Notes: generated by a model from the sequence alone, not told the origin. DNA of 9,193 nt from Gammaproteobacteria bacterium (GCA_002690405.1 NZEI01000015.1:1-9193), one strand, 5' to 3'; positions 1-7,058 are shown, numbered from the stretch's first letter. Made by a program: numbers and translations.

Positions 1-19
1 CTTTTGAGTTTTACTCTTT

Positions 20-80
20 GCGTCTATTTGCGTCTATTTGCGTCTATTTGCGTCTATTTGCGTCTATTTGCGTCTATTCG
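20..80. repeat. Tandem array of a 10-bp unit (GCGTCTATTT), about six copies
   Basis: GCGTCTATT recurs at exact 10-bp spacing starting at 20, 30, 40, 50, 60 and 70. The first five units are identical, and the sixth changes TTTG to TTCG before the register breaks down near 81. The array lies upstream of nudC in apparently non-coding DNA. A 10-bp unit is not a multiple of three, so a reading frame through it repeats only every 30 bp, which argues against a protein repeat. Unit length is close to one helical turn, so the short T tracts fall on the same DNA face. Copy number probably varies by replication slippage (inference). No function can be assigned. Confidence 0.95.
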
Positions 81-92
81 CGCTATCTACTG

Positions 93-119
93 GGCAGCAA
101 GGCTGAGCCCCATGCTGCC
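93..119. repeat. Imperfect stem-loop, GGCAGCA / TGCTGCC
   Basis: A 7-bp inverted repeat (93-99 with 113-119) encloses a possible inner 3-bp GGC/GCC stem (101-103 with 107-109). It directly follows the decamer array. There is no T-tract on either side, so it is not a canonical intrinsic terminator, though it could mark the end of a transcript entering from the left. The rest of 120-260 shows no convincing gene or consensus promoter. Confidence 0.35.
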
Positions 120-260
120 GATCACCGTAATTCGCCTATGTGGTAAAGATAGCTTGCATTGTGGCTACGCTTCAACCGTAAGTCGCGAGGTTTGTGAATC
201 TGGTTTGGCTGCAGAAGTATGCTATGTTTTTATCTTCGAATAACAAAAAGTGAACAGCAG

Positions 261-1091
261 ATGTGGCCAAACGAACCGGATGAATTTGTTCCTAATCATG
301 AGATGTCAGCTGCAGACGACAGCGGTGATGCATGGTATTTCGCATTTATCGGATCAGAGTTGGTCTGCAAGAGTCACCAAGGTATGCCCGAACCCATAAC
401 TGCCGATGACTTTCGCTGGTTGGACTTGGAGGTCGGCAGCAAACATTTCTTGGGCCACTACGCTAATCGACCCTGCTTCGCGTTGCGTGTAAAGGGTCAG
501 GTGCCTGAAGGTTTTGTGGCTGTGGGTCTGCGCGGCCTATTGGGTCGTACGGCCCAATCATTATTTTACCTTGCAGGGCGGGCGCTGCAGATTGTCGAGT
601 GGTCGGAAAATCACCAGTTCTGCGGTCGTTGTGGCAGCCCAACTCAAGATCATAAGAGTGATCGAGCCAAGGTCGGTAGTTGTGGTCTTATCAGTTACCC
701 GAGACTGTCGCCGAGCATTATCGTGCTCATCACCCGCGGTGATGAGATGCTACTGGCACGTAATGCGAACTGGCCGAATGGCATGTACAGCACCTTGGCG
801 GGCTTTGTTGAGGCCGGTGAATCCATCGAGCAAACCGTGCATCGAGAAGTTTTTGAAGAGGTAGGTTTAAGGGTCGAAAACCTGCGCTATTTTGGCTCCC
901 AGAGCTGGCCATTTCCCAATTCCCTGATGCTTGGTTTCCATGCTGAATACAAATCTGGCGATATCGTATGCCAGCCCGGAGAGATTGCTGATGCCCAGTG
1001 GTTTACCCGCGACACGTTACCGCAGACGCCGCCCAAGACGGCAATATCAGGATGGCTAATAGAGGAGTTCATTCAACAGCAAGCGTCCTAG
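261..1091 (+). CDS. nudC: NADH pyrophosphatase / NAD-capped RNA hydrolase NudC
   Basis: A Nudix hydrolase of 276 aa (E. coli NudC is about 257). It cleaves NADH/NAD+ to NMN(H) and AMP and, by family knowledge, removes NAD caps from RNA 5' ends in the cytoplasm. A poorly conserved N-terminal domain leads into a zinc-ribbon region with Cys121 and Cys124 (CGRC) and Cys141. The Nudix box spans about residues 181-203, with pattern G-x5-E-x7-REVFEEVGL intact. The NudC signature SQSWPFP is at about 213-219. The zinc ribbon is odd: the expected second CxxC pair has only its last Cys, and alignment by memory suggests the third Cys codon was deleted in frame. The start at 261 is preferred because the 14-residue extension from an ATG at 219 (MLCFYLRITK...) looks like translated leader; neither start has a strong Shine-Dalgarno. 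The stop overlaps the convergent SCP2-like gene. Confidence 0.95.
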   Translation: MWPNEPDEFVPNHEMSAADDSGDAWYFAFIGSELVCKSHQGMPEPITADDFRWLDLEVGSKHFLGHYANRPCFALRVKGQVPEGFVAVGLRGLLGRTAQSLFYLAGRALQIVEWSENHQFCGRCGSPTQDHKSDRAKVGSCGLISYPRLSPSIIVLITRGDEMLLARNANWPNGMYSTLAGFVEAGESIEQTVHREVFEEVGLRVENLRYFGSQSWPFPNSLMLGFHAEYKSGDIVCQPGEIADAQWFTRDTLPQTPPKTAISGWLIEEFIQQQAS

Positions 1092-1387
1092 GCGTGGGGA
1101 GTTCGGAAAGCTGCCATGGCATGGAAGACCCAAATTAGATGGCCGCTGGCGCGGAATTGACTCTGCATAAAGGCGTTGACCGGGTCAGCCTTGCCGCTTA
1201 ATAACTCGCGCGCGAGAGACTCGCTGTGAAAATATAGAGTCATCTCCACCGGGTCATTACTGTCCAGTTCTAACTGGCTCTCGCGCACGGCAAATTGAAT
1301 TCCGCCATCGCCCCAGTCGAAGCGAATACAGGCATCCAGGCCGGTGTTGTGGTCGGGGTTGAAGTGCTTGGCGAGAAAGTCGTGCAT
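1088..1387 (-). CDS. Small SCP2-like sterol/lipid-carrier domain protein
   Basis: A 99-aa protein with the shape of a stand-alone SCP2 (sterol carrier protein 2) domain. It opens with an amphipathic helix (MHDFLAKHFNPD), followed by short beta strands (CIRFDW, IQFAV, ELDS). Then come a turn with DPVEMTLYF, a helix SESLARELLSGKADPVNAFM, and the closing FRASGHLIWVFH segment. The pattern of a small-residue turn before 'GKxDPxxAFM' is typical of bacterial SCP2-like proteins, which have a hydrophobic lipid-binding pocket and usually no known substrate. No signal peptide or membrane segment is visible, so it is probably cytosolic. Its TAG stop overlaps the nudC stop, and it is divergent from sohB. 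The ribosome-binding site is weak. Assignment rests on remembered family pattern; function in vivo is unknown. Confidence 0.75.
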   Translation of the reverse strand: MHDFLAKHFNPDHNTGLDACIRFDWGDGGIQFAVRESQLELDSNDPVEMTLYFHSESLARELLSGKADPVNAFMQSQFRASGHLIWVFHAMAAFRTPHA

Positions 1388-1413
1388 ATCATAGCTTGGT
1401 CTTTGGAGCGGCG

Positions 1414-1442
1414 ATTGTACTGAATCGCTGCAGGTAAGCGAG
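1414..1442 (-). promoter_or_regulatory. Possible sigma-70 promoter for the SCP2-like gene
   Basis: On the minus strand, TACAAT (1419-1414) matches the -10 consensus at 5 of 6 positions and lies 26 bp upstream of the ATG. The -35 region 16-17 bp further upstream (around 1436-1442) is poor (TCGCTT or CTCGCT), so this is tentative. Confidence 0.3.
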
Positions 1443-1458
1443 CGTAATTGCAGAACGC

Positions 1459-1486
1459 TGGACGAGAGAACCCTGCACTCTATAAA
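1459..1486 (+). promoter_or_regulatory. Probable sigma-70 promoter for sohB
   Basis: TGGACG (1459-1464, 4 of 6 to TTGACA), a 16-bp spacer and TATAAA (1481-1486, 5 of 6 to TATAAT). Initiation would fall near 1493, giving a leader of about 30 nt to the preferred sohB start at 1525. The site lies in the spacer divergent to the SCP2-like gene. Confidence 0.5.
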
Positions 1487-1524
1487 GTACGCGACCTTAA
1501 CTCGACGCCATGTTGGAAAGCGCT

Positions 1525-2589
1525 ATGGATTATATATTCGACTATCTGATGTTTTTGGCCCAGGCAGTCACCGTGGTAGTGGCGATCATTGTGGTTGTGT
1601 CATTTGCTGCTGGCGCAAAGATGCGGCAGCAGGGGAGCGATCAAGGCTATTTGACGGTTACCAAAATTAATGAGCGGCTGCGCAATCTTCGCTATGTGAT
1701 GGAAGATGCATTGCTAACACCTCAAGAAGCAAAACGGCGCCACAAATCCGAGCAGAAGTCGCAGAAAGTGACCGATAAAGAGAACGCTGCGAAGGCCAAG
1801 AAGGCGGCTAAAAGTGCCCCCCAGGAGGGCGTCGAAAGCGACGCGCCCGGGCGAGTTTTTGTCGTGCGTTTTGAAGGCGATGTTGCGGCATCGGATGTGG
1901 ATAATTTTCGCCTAGAAATTAGCGCAATACTGACTATGGCAGACAGCAATGACGAAGTTGTGATCTGCTTGGAAAGCCCAGGGGGTATGGTTCACAGCTA
2001 TGGTCTGGCGGCTTCCCAAATGATGCGTGTACGCAATAAGGGTATTCCGTTGACTGCAGTGGTAGACAAGGTTGCCGCGAGTGGCGGCTATTTGATGGCC
2101 GCGGTAGCAAATAAGATTGTCGCCGCGCCGTTCGCCGTAGTGGGATCGATTGGTGTGGTGGCGCAAGTGCCGAATGTGCATCGCCTGCTGAAGAAAAATG
2201 ATGTTGATGTCGAGGTTCTTACCGCAGGCAAGTACAAGCGCACGCTTACATTTTTGGGAGAGAATACCGAGGAAGGGCGTGAGAAATTCCAACAAGAGCT
2301 TGAGGACATCCACGCGCTGTTTCAGGAATTTGTTGTCGATAATCGCCCCGAAATGGATATCGCCACGGTAGCCACCGGTGAAGCCTGGTATGGGTCGAGG
2401 GCGTTGGAGCTGAATCTAGTGGACAGCTTGGCAACCAGTGATGAATATCTTATGGCGGCCTGCGCAGACAAAGACGTTTTTCAAGTTGCCTGGAAGCAAA
2501 ACAGTAAGCCTATCGAGCGACTCTTAGGTAAGGCCAGTGGCATCCTCGATCGAGTTACGCATTTGCTGGAATTTTCGCGGCGCTCGTAA
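1525..2589 (+). CDS. sohB: SohB-type inner-membrane serine peptidase (family S49)
   Basis: A 354-aa relative of E. coli SohB (about 349 aa), a periplasm-facing signal-peptide-peptidase-like protease of family S49. Residues about 8-30 form one hydrophobic anchor (LMFLAQAVTVVVAIIVVV). A very charged Lys/Glu-rich linker follows (about 67-106), then the protease domain. The catalytic Ser is 186 in AASGGYLMA and the general base is Lys238 in AGKYKRTL. Their separation of 52 residues equals that of E. coli SohB Ser178/Lys230 as I remember it, and the oxyanion-type motif SPGG precedes them. The start at 1525 is chosen over the upstream ATG at 1510 because GGAAAG sits four bases before it and the N-terminus (MDYIFDY) then matches the family (MELLSEY). 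It may be co-transcribed with the reductase 50 bp downstream. Substrates are unknown here. Confidence 0.95.
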   Translation: MDYIFDYLMFLAQAVTVVVAIIVVVSFAAGAKMRQQGSDQGYLTVTKINERLRNLRYVMEDALLTPQEAKRRHKSEQKSQKVTDKENAAKAKKAAKSAPQEGVESDAPGRVFVVRFEGDVAASDVDNFRLEISAILTMADSNDEVVICLESPGGMVHSYGLAASQMMRVRNKGIPLTAVVDKVAASGGYLMAAVANKIVAAPFAVVGSIGVVAQVPNVHRLLKKNDVDVEVLTAGKYKRTLTFLGENTEEGREKFQQELEDIHALFQEFVVDNRPEMDIATVATGEAWYGSRALELNLVDSLATSDEYLMAACADKDVFQVAWKQNSKPIERLLGKASGILDRVTHLLEFSRRS

Positions 2590-2639
2590 GGCGCGTGTTG
2601 CCTATTGCTGTACGAATCATAACTGAGAGGGATTAGCCA

Positions 2640-3632
2640 ATGTCATTTAGAGCGTTTCAAGTAGAGAAAACTGATACTGGATTTGTGCGCAGTGTTGTTG
2701 ATCGCGAGGACGATCAACTACCCCAGGGTGAACTGCTTATTGATGTTCACTACTCTTCTTTGAATTACAAAGACGCATTGTCAGCTACCGGCAATCCGGG
2801 TGTTACACGTGTATTCCCGCATACCCCAGGCATTGATGCTGCAGGTGTGGTGATAAATAGTAATGACAGTGACTTTGCGGAGGGAGACCAGGTCATTGTC
2901 ATTGGCTTTGACCTCGGCATGGGCACTGCGGGTGGCTTCGCCCAAAGGATCCGCGTACCCGCAGGTTGGGCCGTGAAGATGCCAGAGGGCCTCGATGCGC
3001 GTACCAGTATGCGTATTGGTACCGCCGGATTTACCGCTGCTGAGTGTGTGCAGAAGCTAGAGCAAAGCGGTATGACACCAGCTTCTGGCCCGGTACTGGT
3101 TACCGGGGCGACAGGTGGAGTAGGTTCTGTGGCGGTGAAGCTGCTTGCCGGTTTGGGCTATGAGGTCGTCGCGGTAACGGGCAAGGCAGATCAGCACGAG
3201 TTTTTGCGCAGCCTCGGTGCGGTTGAATTTATGACTCGTGAGGAAGCCGCGGAAGGTGCGGAAAAGCCGCTGTTGCCTGAACGCTGGGGCGGTGTGGTTG
3301 ATACCGTGGGCGGTGATATTTTGTTTAACGCGGTCAAAAGCCTGCGCTATGGCTGCAGTGCTGCGGCCTGTGGACTGGTGGCGGCGCCCAATTTTGCAGC
3401 CTCTGTACTGCCGTTTATTCTGCGTCATGTGAACCTGCTCGGCATTGATTCGGTGCAGTTGCCGATCACGGAAAAAGCGGCGATTTGGTCCCGTTTAGCT
3501 ACAGATTGGCAGATGGATTTAGCTGATCTAGAAGAAACCCTGACTTTGAACAGCTTATCTGATGCTATTGACCGGATATTGGCAGGACAAATGGTGGGTC
3601 GAGGCGTTGTTGATCTATCCGCTGAGGATTAA
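2640..3632 (+). CDS. acuI: Acrylyl-CoA reductase (NADPH), AcuI/YhdH family
   Basis: A 330-aa medium-chain dehydrogenase/reductase of the zinc-free YhdH/AcuI branch (E. coli YhdH is 324 aa). Members reduce acrylyl-CoA to propionyl-CoA with NADPH. This protects cells from reactive acrylyl-CoA and, in marine bacteria, completes 3-hydroxypropionate or DMSP/acrylate catabolism. Diagnostic segments are SSLNYKDALSATG (39-51), FPHTPGIDAAG (59-69), and the nucleotide-binding glycine motif TGATGGVGSVAVKLL (155-169). The conserved DTVGGD (221-226) follows. A good Shine-Dalgarno, GAGAGGG at 2625-2631, lies 8 nt before the ATG. It sits 50 bp after sohB with no terminator seen. No dddD, dmdA or prp genes are in the window, so a DMSP role cannot be argued from context. 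The TAA overlaps the stop of the convergent antiporter. Confidence 0.92.
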   Translation: MSFRAFQVEKTDTGFVRSVVDREDDQLPQGELLIDVHYSSLNYKDALSATGNPGVTRVFPHTPGIDAAGVVINSNDSDFAEGDQVIVIGFDLGMGTAGGFAQRIRVPAGWAVKMPEGLDARTSMRIGTAGFTAAECVQKLEQSGMTPASGPVLVTGATGGVGSVAVKLLAGLGYEVVAVTGKADQHEFLRSLGAVEFMTREEAAEGAEKPLLPERWGGVVDTVGGDILFNAVKSLRYGCSAAACGLVAAPNFAASVLPFILRHVNLLGIDSVQLPITEKAAIWSRLATDWQMDLADLEETLTLNSLSDAIDRILAGQMVGRGVVDLSAED

Positions 3633-4801
3633 TCCCGACGTAGACTCGGGGTTGCTGCGATTGGGCTAGGGTAGCGAGAGACTACCCAATAGCTATTCAC
3701 GATCATGGTGAGCACTGTAGCGGTTTGTAATACCGCTGCGGCGGCTTCACCCAGTAAGGCATTACCAACGGCTATATAGCTCAAAAGTAGGGCGAACTCC
3801 GAGCCTTGGCCAAGTCTAGCTCCAACCTCTTTGGCCGTGCTGGTAGGCTCGCCTTGGATCTTTAGCAACGCGCCAAATACCAGGGGTTTTGACACCACTA
3901 CAACCACGCTGGTGACTAAGATCGGTAACCATAGGGTACCGATTAAGCCGGTATTTAAATCTGCGCCAACAGAAAAGAAAAACATAATCAGGAAAAAGTC
4001 TCGTAGTGGCCGCAAATGTTCTGCAATGTATTGAGCGATTGGGCTGGTTGCCAGACTCACACCTGCGGTAAATGCGCCAATTTCGAACGACAGATTGAGA
4101 CTGTGGGACAGGCTTGCTAGGCCTAAGCACCATGCGATAGCAATTAAAAAAATGTACTCATGAAAGGCATCAAATCGTCGTATTAGGGGTAACAGTACGA
4201 AGCGTACCCCGGCGAAAGCGCAAAGCCCTAAAACCGGTAACGCAAGCAAGACCGCGCCGAGATTTTGCATCAGTGCAGATAATTCAGGCGTAAATTCACT
4301 GACAACGACGATGGCTATGATGGCTAATAGGTCTTGGATTAACAGCAAACTGATGACCAATTGGCCAATGTGCCGATGATGTAATGCTGTGGTGGGTAAC
4401 AGTTTTAAGCCAAGAATCGTGCTGGAGAAGGTTAGCGCTAAGCCAACCACGATGGACTCAGTGATGGCAAAGTCAAAGAACAGCATCACGCCTGCACCCA
4501 GCACAAAAAATGCCAAGGTAGTTCCAAGCGCCGTCAGCATAGATTCGCCCACCATGTTACGCAATTTGCTGGGTTGCAGATCCAGGCCGACTAAGAACAG
4601 TAAGAACATGATGCCAATTTCGGCAATTTCGCTGAGATGCCTGTCATCGTTGATCAGTGCAAATCCGTGAGGACCGATTACGCAGCCCAGCACAATGTAG
4701 GCCACTAACATCGGCTGCCTAGTATATAGGCTCAGTGTCGCGAGCACGGCTGCGCCGCTGAATATTAGGAAAAACGAATCAATAAGGTTAGGGTGTGCCA
4801 T
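3629..4801 (-). CDS. CPA2-family cation:proton antiporter (Kef-like membrane domain only)
   Basis: A 390-aa integral membrane protein, strongly hydrophobic throughout, with roughly 11-12 predicted membrane segments. It is a Na+/H+-exchanger-type transport domain of the monovalent cation:proton antiporter-2 family. Recognisable segments are VLGCVIGPHGFALI (38-50), FLLFLVGLDLQP (66-77), LTFSSTILGLKLL (123-135), LLIQDLLAI with Asp157 at the usual transport-site position, FEIGAFTAGVSLA (239-251), and RLGQGSEFALLL (329-340). The C-terminus ends about 25 residues after the last membrane helix. Thus the cytosolic TrkA-N/RCK domain of KefB/KefC is absent, and glutathione or nucleotide gating of that kind is not expected. 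It is co-directional with cysI and the DUF934 gene, 44 bp downstream of the latter, and may be read through from them. The Shine-Dalgarno is weak (AAAGG, very close to ATG). The ion (K+ or Na+) cannot be told. Confidence 0.9.
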   Translation of the reverse strand: MAHPNLIDSFFLIFSGAAVLATLSLYTRQPMLVAYIVLGCVIGPHGFALINDDRHLSEIAEIGIMFLLFLVGLDLQPSKLRNMVGESMLTALGTTLAFFVLGAGVMLFFDFAITESIVVGLALTFSSTILGLKLLPTTALHHRHIGQLVISLLLIQDLLAIIAIVVVSEFTPELSALMQNLGAVLLALPVLGLCAFAGVRFVLLPLIRRFDAFHEYIFLIAIAWCLGLASLSHSLNLSFEIGAFTAGVSLATSPIAQYIAEHLRPLRDFFLIMFFFSVGADLNTGLIGTLWLPILVTSVVVVVSKPLVFGALLKIQGEPTSTAKEVGARLGQGSEFALLLSYIAVGNALLGEAAAAVLQTATVLTMIVNSYWVVSRYPSPIAATPSLRRD

Positions 4802-4845
4802 GCCTTTAGCATAGCAGCTACAGCGCTGCGGGTGCGGGGACTAGG

Positions 4846-5262
4846 TCATCGCAACAGCGCGGGCAATGGGTCCCTCACTGAGCCCTGATAGTAATTGCTA
4901 TAGGGCGCCAATAAATCTAGCGCGATCGCGGGATCGCGTTCAGCTGGAAGCTCAAAACTGCTGAAGCCGCAGCGCAGCATAAAGTGCAGTAAATCCTCAT
5001 GCACGGCACCTACCGCGCGAAGATCTCCCGTATAACGGACGCGCTGTCGTAGCAGTGCGGCTAATGACAGTCCGCGACCGTCTGTGAGCGCAGGAAAATC
5101 TATGGCGATCAGGCTCGCGCTTGCCCATGCTTTATCGGGTTCAGCGTCGACAGTAAGTTTGAGTGCGCTGCCGGCGTTAAAGGCTTCCGCGTCGCTCCAA
5201 TCGGTCGGCTGATTATCGGTTATCTGCCAGACGCCATTCTGTTGTTTAAGCAGCTGTGTCAT
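4846..5262 (-). CDS. DUF934 protein associated with sulfite reductase
   Basis: A 138-aa soluble protein of the DUF934 (COG3749) family, which is typically encoded directly downstream of the one-subunit CysI of pseudomonads and related bacteria. It is annotated by association as an accessory or oxidoreductase in sulfite reduction; its biochemical role is not established. Hallmark segments are IDFPALTDGRGLSLA (54-68), GDLRAVGAVHEDLLHFMLRCGF (79-100) and the C-terminal YYQGSV (124-129). It is somewhat shorter than family members I recall (about 160-170 aa), with the difference at the N-terminus. The ATG at 5262 is chosen because AGGAG sits 8 nt upstream and residues upstream in this frame (Ser/Thr/Cys-rich) are the shadow of cysI. 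Its first 17 bases overlap the end of cysI, so translation is probably coupled. Confidence 0.88.
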   Translation of the reverse strand: MTQLLKQQNGVWQITDNQPTDWSDAEAFNAGSALKLTVDAEPDKAWASASLIAIDFPALTDGRGLSLAALLRQRVRYTGDLRAVGAVHEDLLHFMLRCGFSSFELPAERDPAIALDLLAPYSNYYQGSVRDPLPALLR

Positions 5263-6922
5263 GCGCGTCACTCCTGAGGCTGGCTTTAAAGGGTTGAATG
5301 CCGACTCGGCGAAAGCACGCGAGGAAACTTTCGTCTTGATGGCGCAATGACAGGTGGATGTTGATGATGTTGTCGATGACGGCAGGCACTTGATTGCGCG
5401 AGACAGAGGGGCCAATAATTTGGCCGAGGGAGGCCGATTCTCCAGAGTGCCCCGCATGGCCCCCTAAGGAAATTTGGTAGAATTCTTGGCCTTTTTTGTC
5501 GACGCCCAAAATGCCAATGTGGCCGACATGGTGATGTCCACAGGCGTTCATGCAGCCAGAAATATTCAGATCTAGATCGCCTAGGTCATGGAGGAAATCG
5601 GCATCGTTCAGTTGGCGTTGAATCGCTTCGGCAATTGGGATTGATTTGGCATTCGCTAACGAGCAAAAGTCGCCCCCTGGGCAGCAGATAACGTCAGTTA
5701 TCAATCCCGCGTTGGCCGTGGCAAGGTCATGGTCGCTGGCGAGTTGCCAGAGTTCGAATAGGTCCTGCTGACGAATATGTGGCAGTGCAAAATTCTGCTC
5801 GTGGCTGATGCGCACCTCACCGCTGCCGAATTGATCTGCCCAATCGGCGACGGCCAGCATTTGCTCCGCGCTGACATCCCCAGGTGGCACGCCTGGGGCT
5901 TTGGTAGACAAAATCACATTGGCATAACCGTCACTCTGGTGGGCGCTGACGTTGCGCTCTATCCAACGGCTGAACTGCGGATGTTTGAGACGCAGCTCGT
6001 CGAGATTAAAGTCTGGATTATCTATGGTCGGCAGCGTTGGGGTTTGAAAGAAACCTTGCATCTTCGTTATCGCAGCATCGGCGAGCGGCTCGCTCTCCTG
6101 AATAACCTGTTGCCATTCCTCGTCAACGCGTTGGGTGAAGGCTTCTGCACCCAGTGCGCGCAGTAAAATCTTGATGCGGGCTTTGTATTTGTTGTCGCGC
6201 CGACCGTAGCGGTTATATACACGCAGGATGGCATGCAGGTAGGTAAGGAGGTGATGCGCGGGCAAGCCTTTGCGAATAGTCGTGCCGATCACAGGTGTCC
6301 TACCCAATCCGCCGCCAACAATGACATCAAATACTGGCTGCTGTGCGTCTTCGTAGACACGCAAACCAATGTCATGCACGTCAATGGCAGCGCGATCGAC
6401 TTTGCCACCGCTTACCGCAATTTTAAACTTGCGTGGCAGCCACTCGAACTCTGGATGCAGCGTTGACCACTGACGTATCAATTCGCAGTAAGGGCGGGGG
6501 TCGATGGATTCGTCAGCCGCAGCGCCTGCAAAGTGATCCGTGGTGACATTGCGGATACAACTGCCACTGGTTTGGATTGCGTGCATGTTAACGGCGGCGA
6601 GCTGTTCCAAAATGTCTGGAACATCGGCAATCTCCGGCCAGTTAAATTGCATATTCTGGCGAGTGCTTAAGTGGCCATAACCGCGGTCGTAGGTATTTGC
6701 GATGGATGCGAGCGCACGCAGCTGCGCAGTTGATAGGGTGCCGTAGGGAATCGCCACTCTCAGCATTGGCGCCAAGCGTTGTATGTAGAGTCCATTGCGC
6801 AGACGTAACTGCAGAAATTCGTCCTCGCTGAGGTCGCCGTTGAGATAGCGTTGCGTCTGATCACGGTAATGAGCAACGCGCTCGTTAACAAACTGGCGAT
6901 CAAAGTCGTTGTATTGATACAT
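5246..6922 (-). CDS. cysI: Assimilatory sulfite reductase, single-subunit siroheme/[4Fe-4S] hemoprotein
   Basis: A 558-aa nitrite/sulfite reductase-family hemoprotein, close in length to Pseudomonas CysI (about 552). It reduces sulfite to sulfide in the cytoplasm for cysteine synthesis. There are two ferredoxin-like half-domains (starts near 40 and 345) and two siroheme/4Fe-4S domains. The cluster ligands are Cys414 and Cys420 (CPGGDFC) and Cys457 and Cys461 (CMNAC). Anion-binding basic residues are visible as Arg88 (STRQN), Arg124 (CIRNVT) and the Lys165-x-Lys167 pair (RKFKIAVSG). The ATG at 6922 is preferred over one at 6973 because MYQYNDFDRQ matches the family N-terminus, and a GGA-type ribosome site lies 5 nt upstream. 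No flavoprotein subunit (cysJ) is seen, so electrons probably come from ferredoxin or another reductase. A nitrite-reductase role is less likely given the DUF934 gene downstream and metH nearby. Confidence 0.93.
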   Translation of the reverse strand: MYQYNDFDRQFVNERVAHYRDQTQRYLNGDLSEDEFLQLRLRNGLYIQRLAPMLRVAIPYGTLSTAQLRALASIANTYDRGYGHLSTRQNMQFNWPEIADVPDILEQLAAVNMHAIQTSGSCIRNVTTDHFAGAAADESIDPRPYCELIRQWSTLHPEFEWLPRKFKIAVSGGKVDRAAIDVHDIGLRVYEDAQQPVFDVIVGGGLGRTPVIGTTIRKGLPAHHLLTYLHAILRVYNRYGRRDNKYKARIKILLRALGAEAFTQRVDEEWQQVIQESEPLADAAITKMQGFFQTPTLPTIDNPDFNLDELRLKHPQFSRWIERNVSAHQSDGYANVILSTKAPGVPPGDVSAEQMLAVADWADQFGSGEVRISHEQNFALPHIRQQDLFELWQLASDHDLATANAGLITDVICCPGGDFCSLANAKSIPIAEAIQRQLNDADFLHDLGDLDLNISGCMNACGHHHVGHIGILGVDKKGQEFYQISLGGHAGHSGESASLGQIIGPSVSRNQVPAVIDNIINIHLSLRHQDESFLACFRRVGIQPFKASLRSDAHDTAA

Positions 6923-7027
6923 GGTTATCCATTGGTAACAGCGGGGTGGTTTAGGGGATCTTTGCAGTCCCATGCGTATCGCGGCGAGACCTTAGCAGTG
7001 GCCATTTTCGGCAACAACTGACGGAAA

Positions 7028-7058
7028 GTTATATGCATATTCTTCTGTGACATTTGCG
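7028..7058 (-). promoter_or_regulatory. Possible cysI promoter with adjacent palindrome
   Basis: On the minus strand, TATAAC (7033-7028) matches the -10 consensus at 5 of 6 positions, but nothing resembling TTGACA lies 16-18 bp upstream. A perfect 10-bp palindrome, ATATGCATAT (7031-7040), abuts it. A good -10 without a -35 fits an activator-dependent promoter, and CysB-type LysR activation is usual for cys genes (inference). The leader would be about 100 nt. Confidence 0.3.

Noticed and set aside
93..119. Inverted repeat considered as a tRNA fragment or intrinsic terminator
   Set aside because: No cloverleaf arms or T-loop sequence can be built around it and there is no T-tract; kept only as a stem-loop.
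4..243. Open frame of 79 codons running through the decamer array
   Set aside because: Its first third is the 30-bp periodic translation of the repeat, it has no ribosome site and it ends inside the nudC leader; it resembles no protein.
219..260. Longer nudC start adding MLCFYLRITKSEQQ
   Set aside because: The extra residues have no counterpart in the NudC N-termini I remember and look like leader sequence; start remains uncertain because the ATG at 261 also lacks a strong ribosome site.
1912..2313. 133-codon minus-strand frame opposite sohB
   Set aside because: Lies wholly over the S49 catalytic domain and its product is His/Arg-rich without any family resemblance.
5777..6166. 129-codon plus-strand frame opposite cysI
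   Set aside because: Antisense to a well-conserved enzyme, with no ribosome site or domain; a shadow of cysI codon bias.
6923..6973. Upstream cysI start adding 17 residues (MGLQRSPKPP...)
   Set aside because: The family begins at MYQYND-like sequence, and the extension is basic and proline-rich without conservation.
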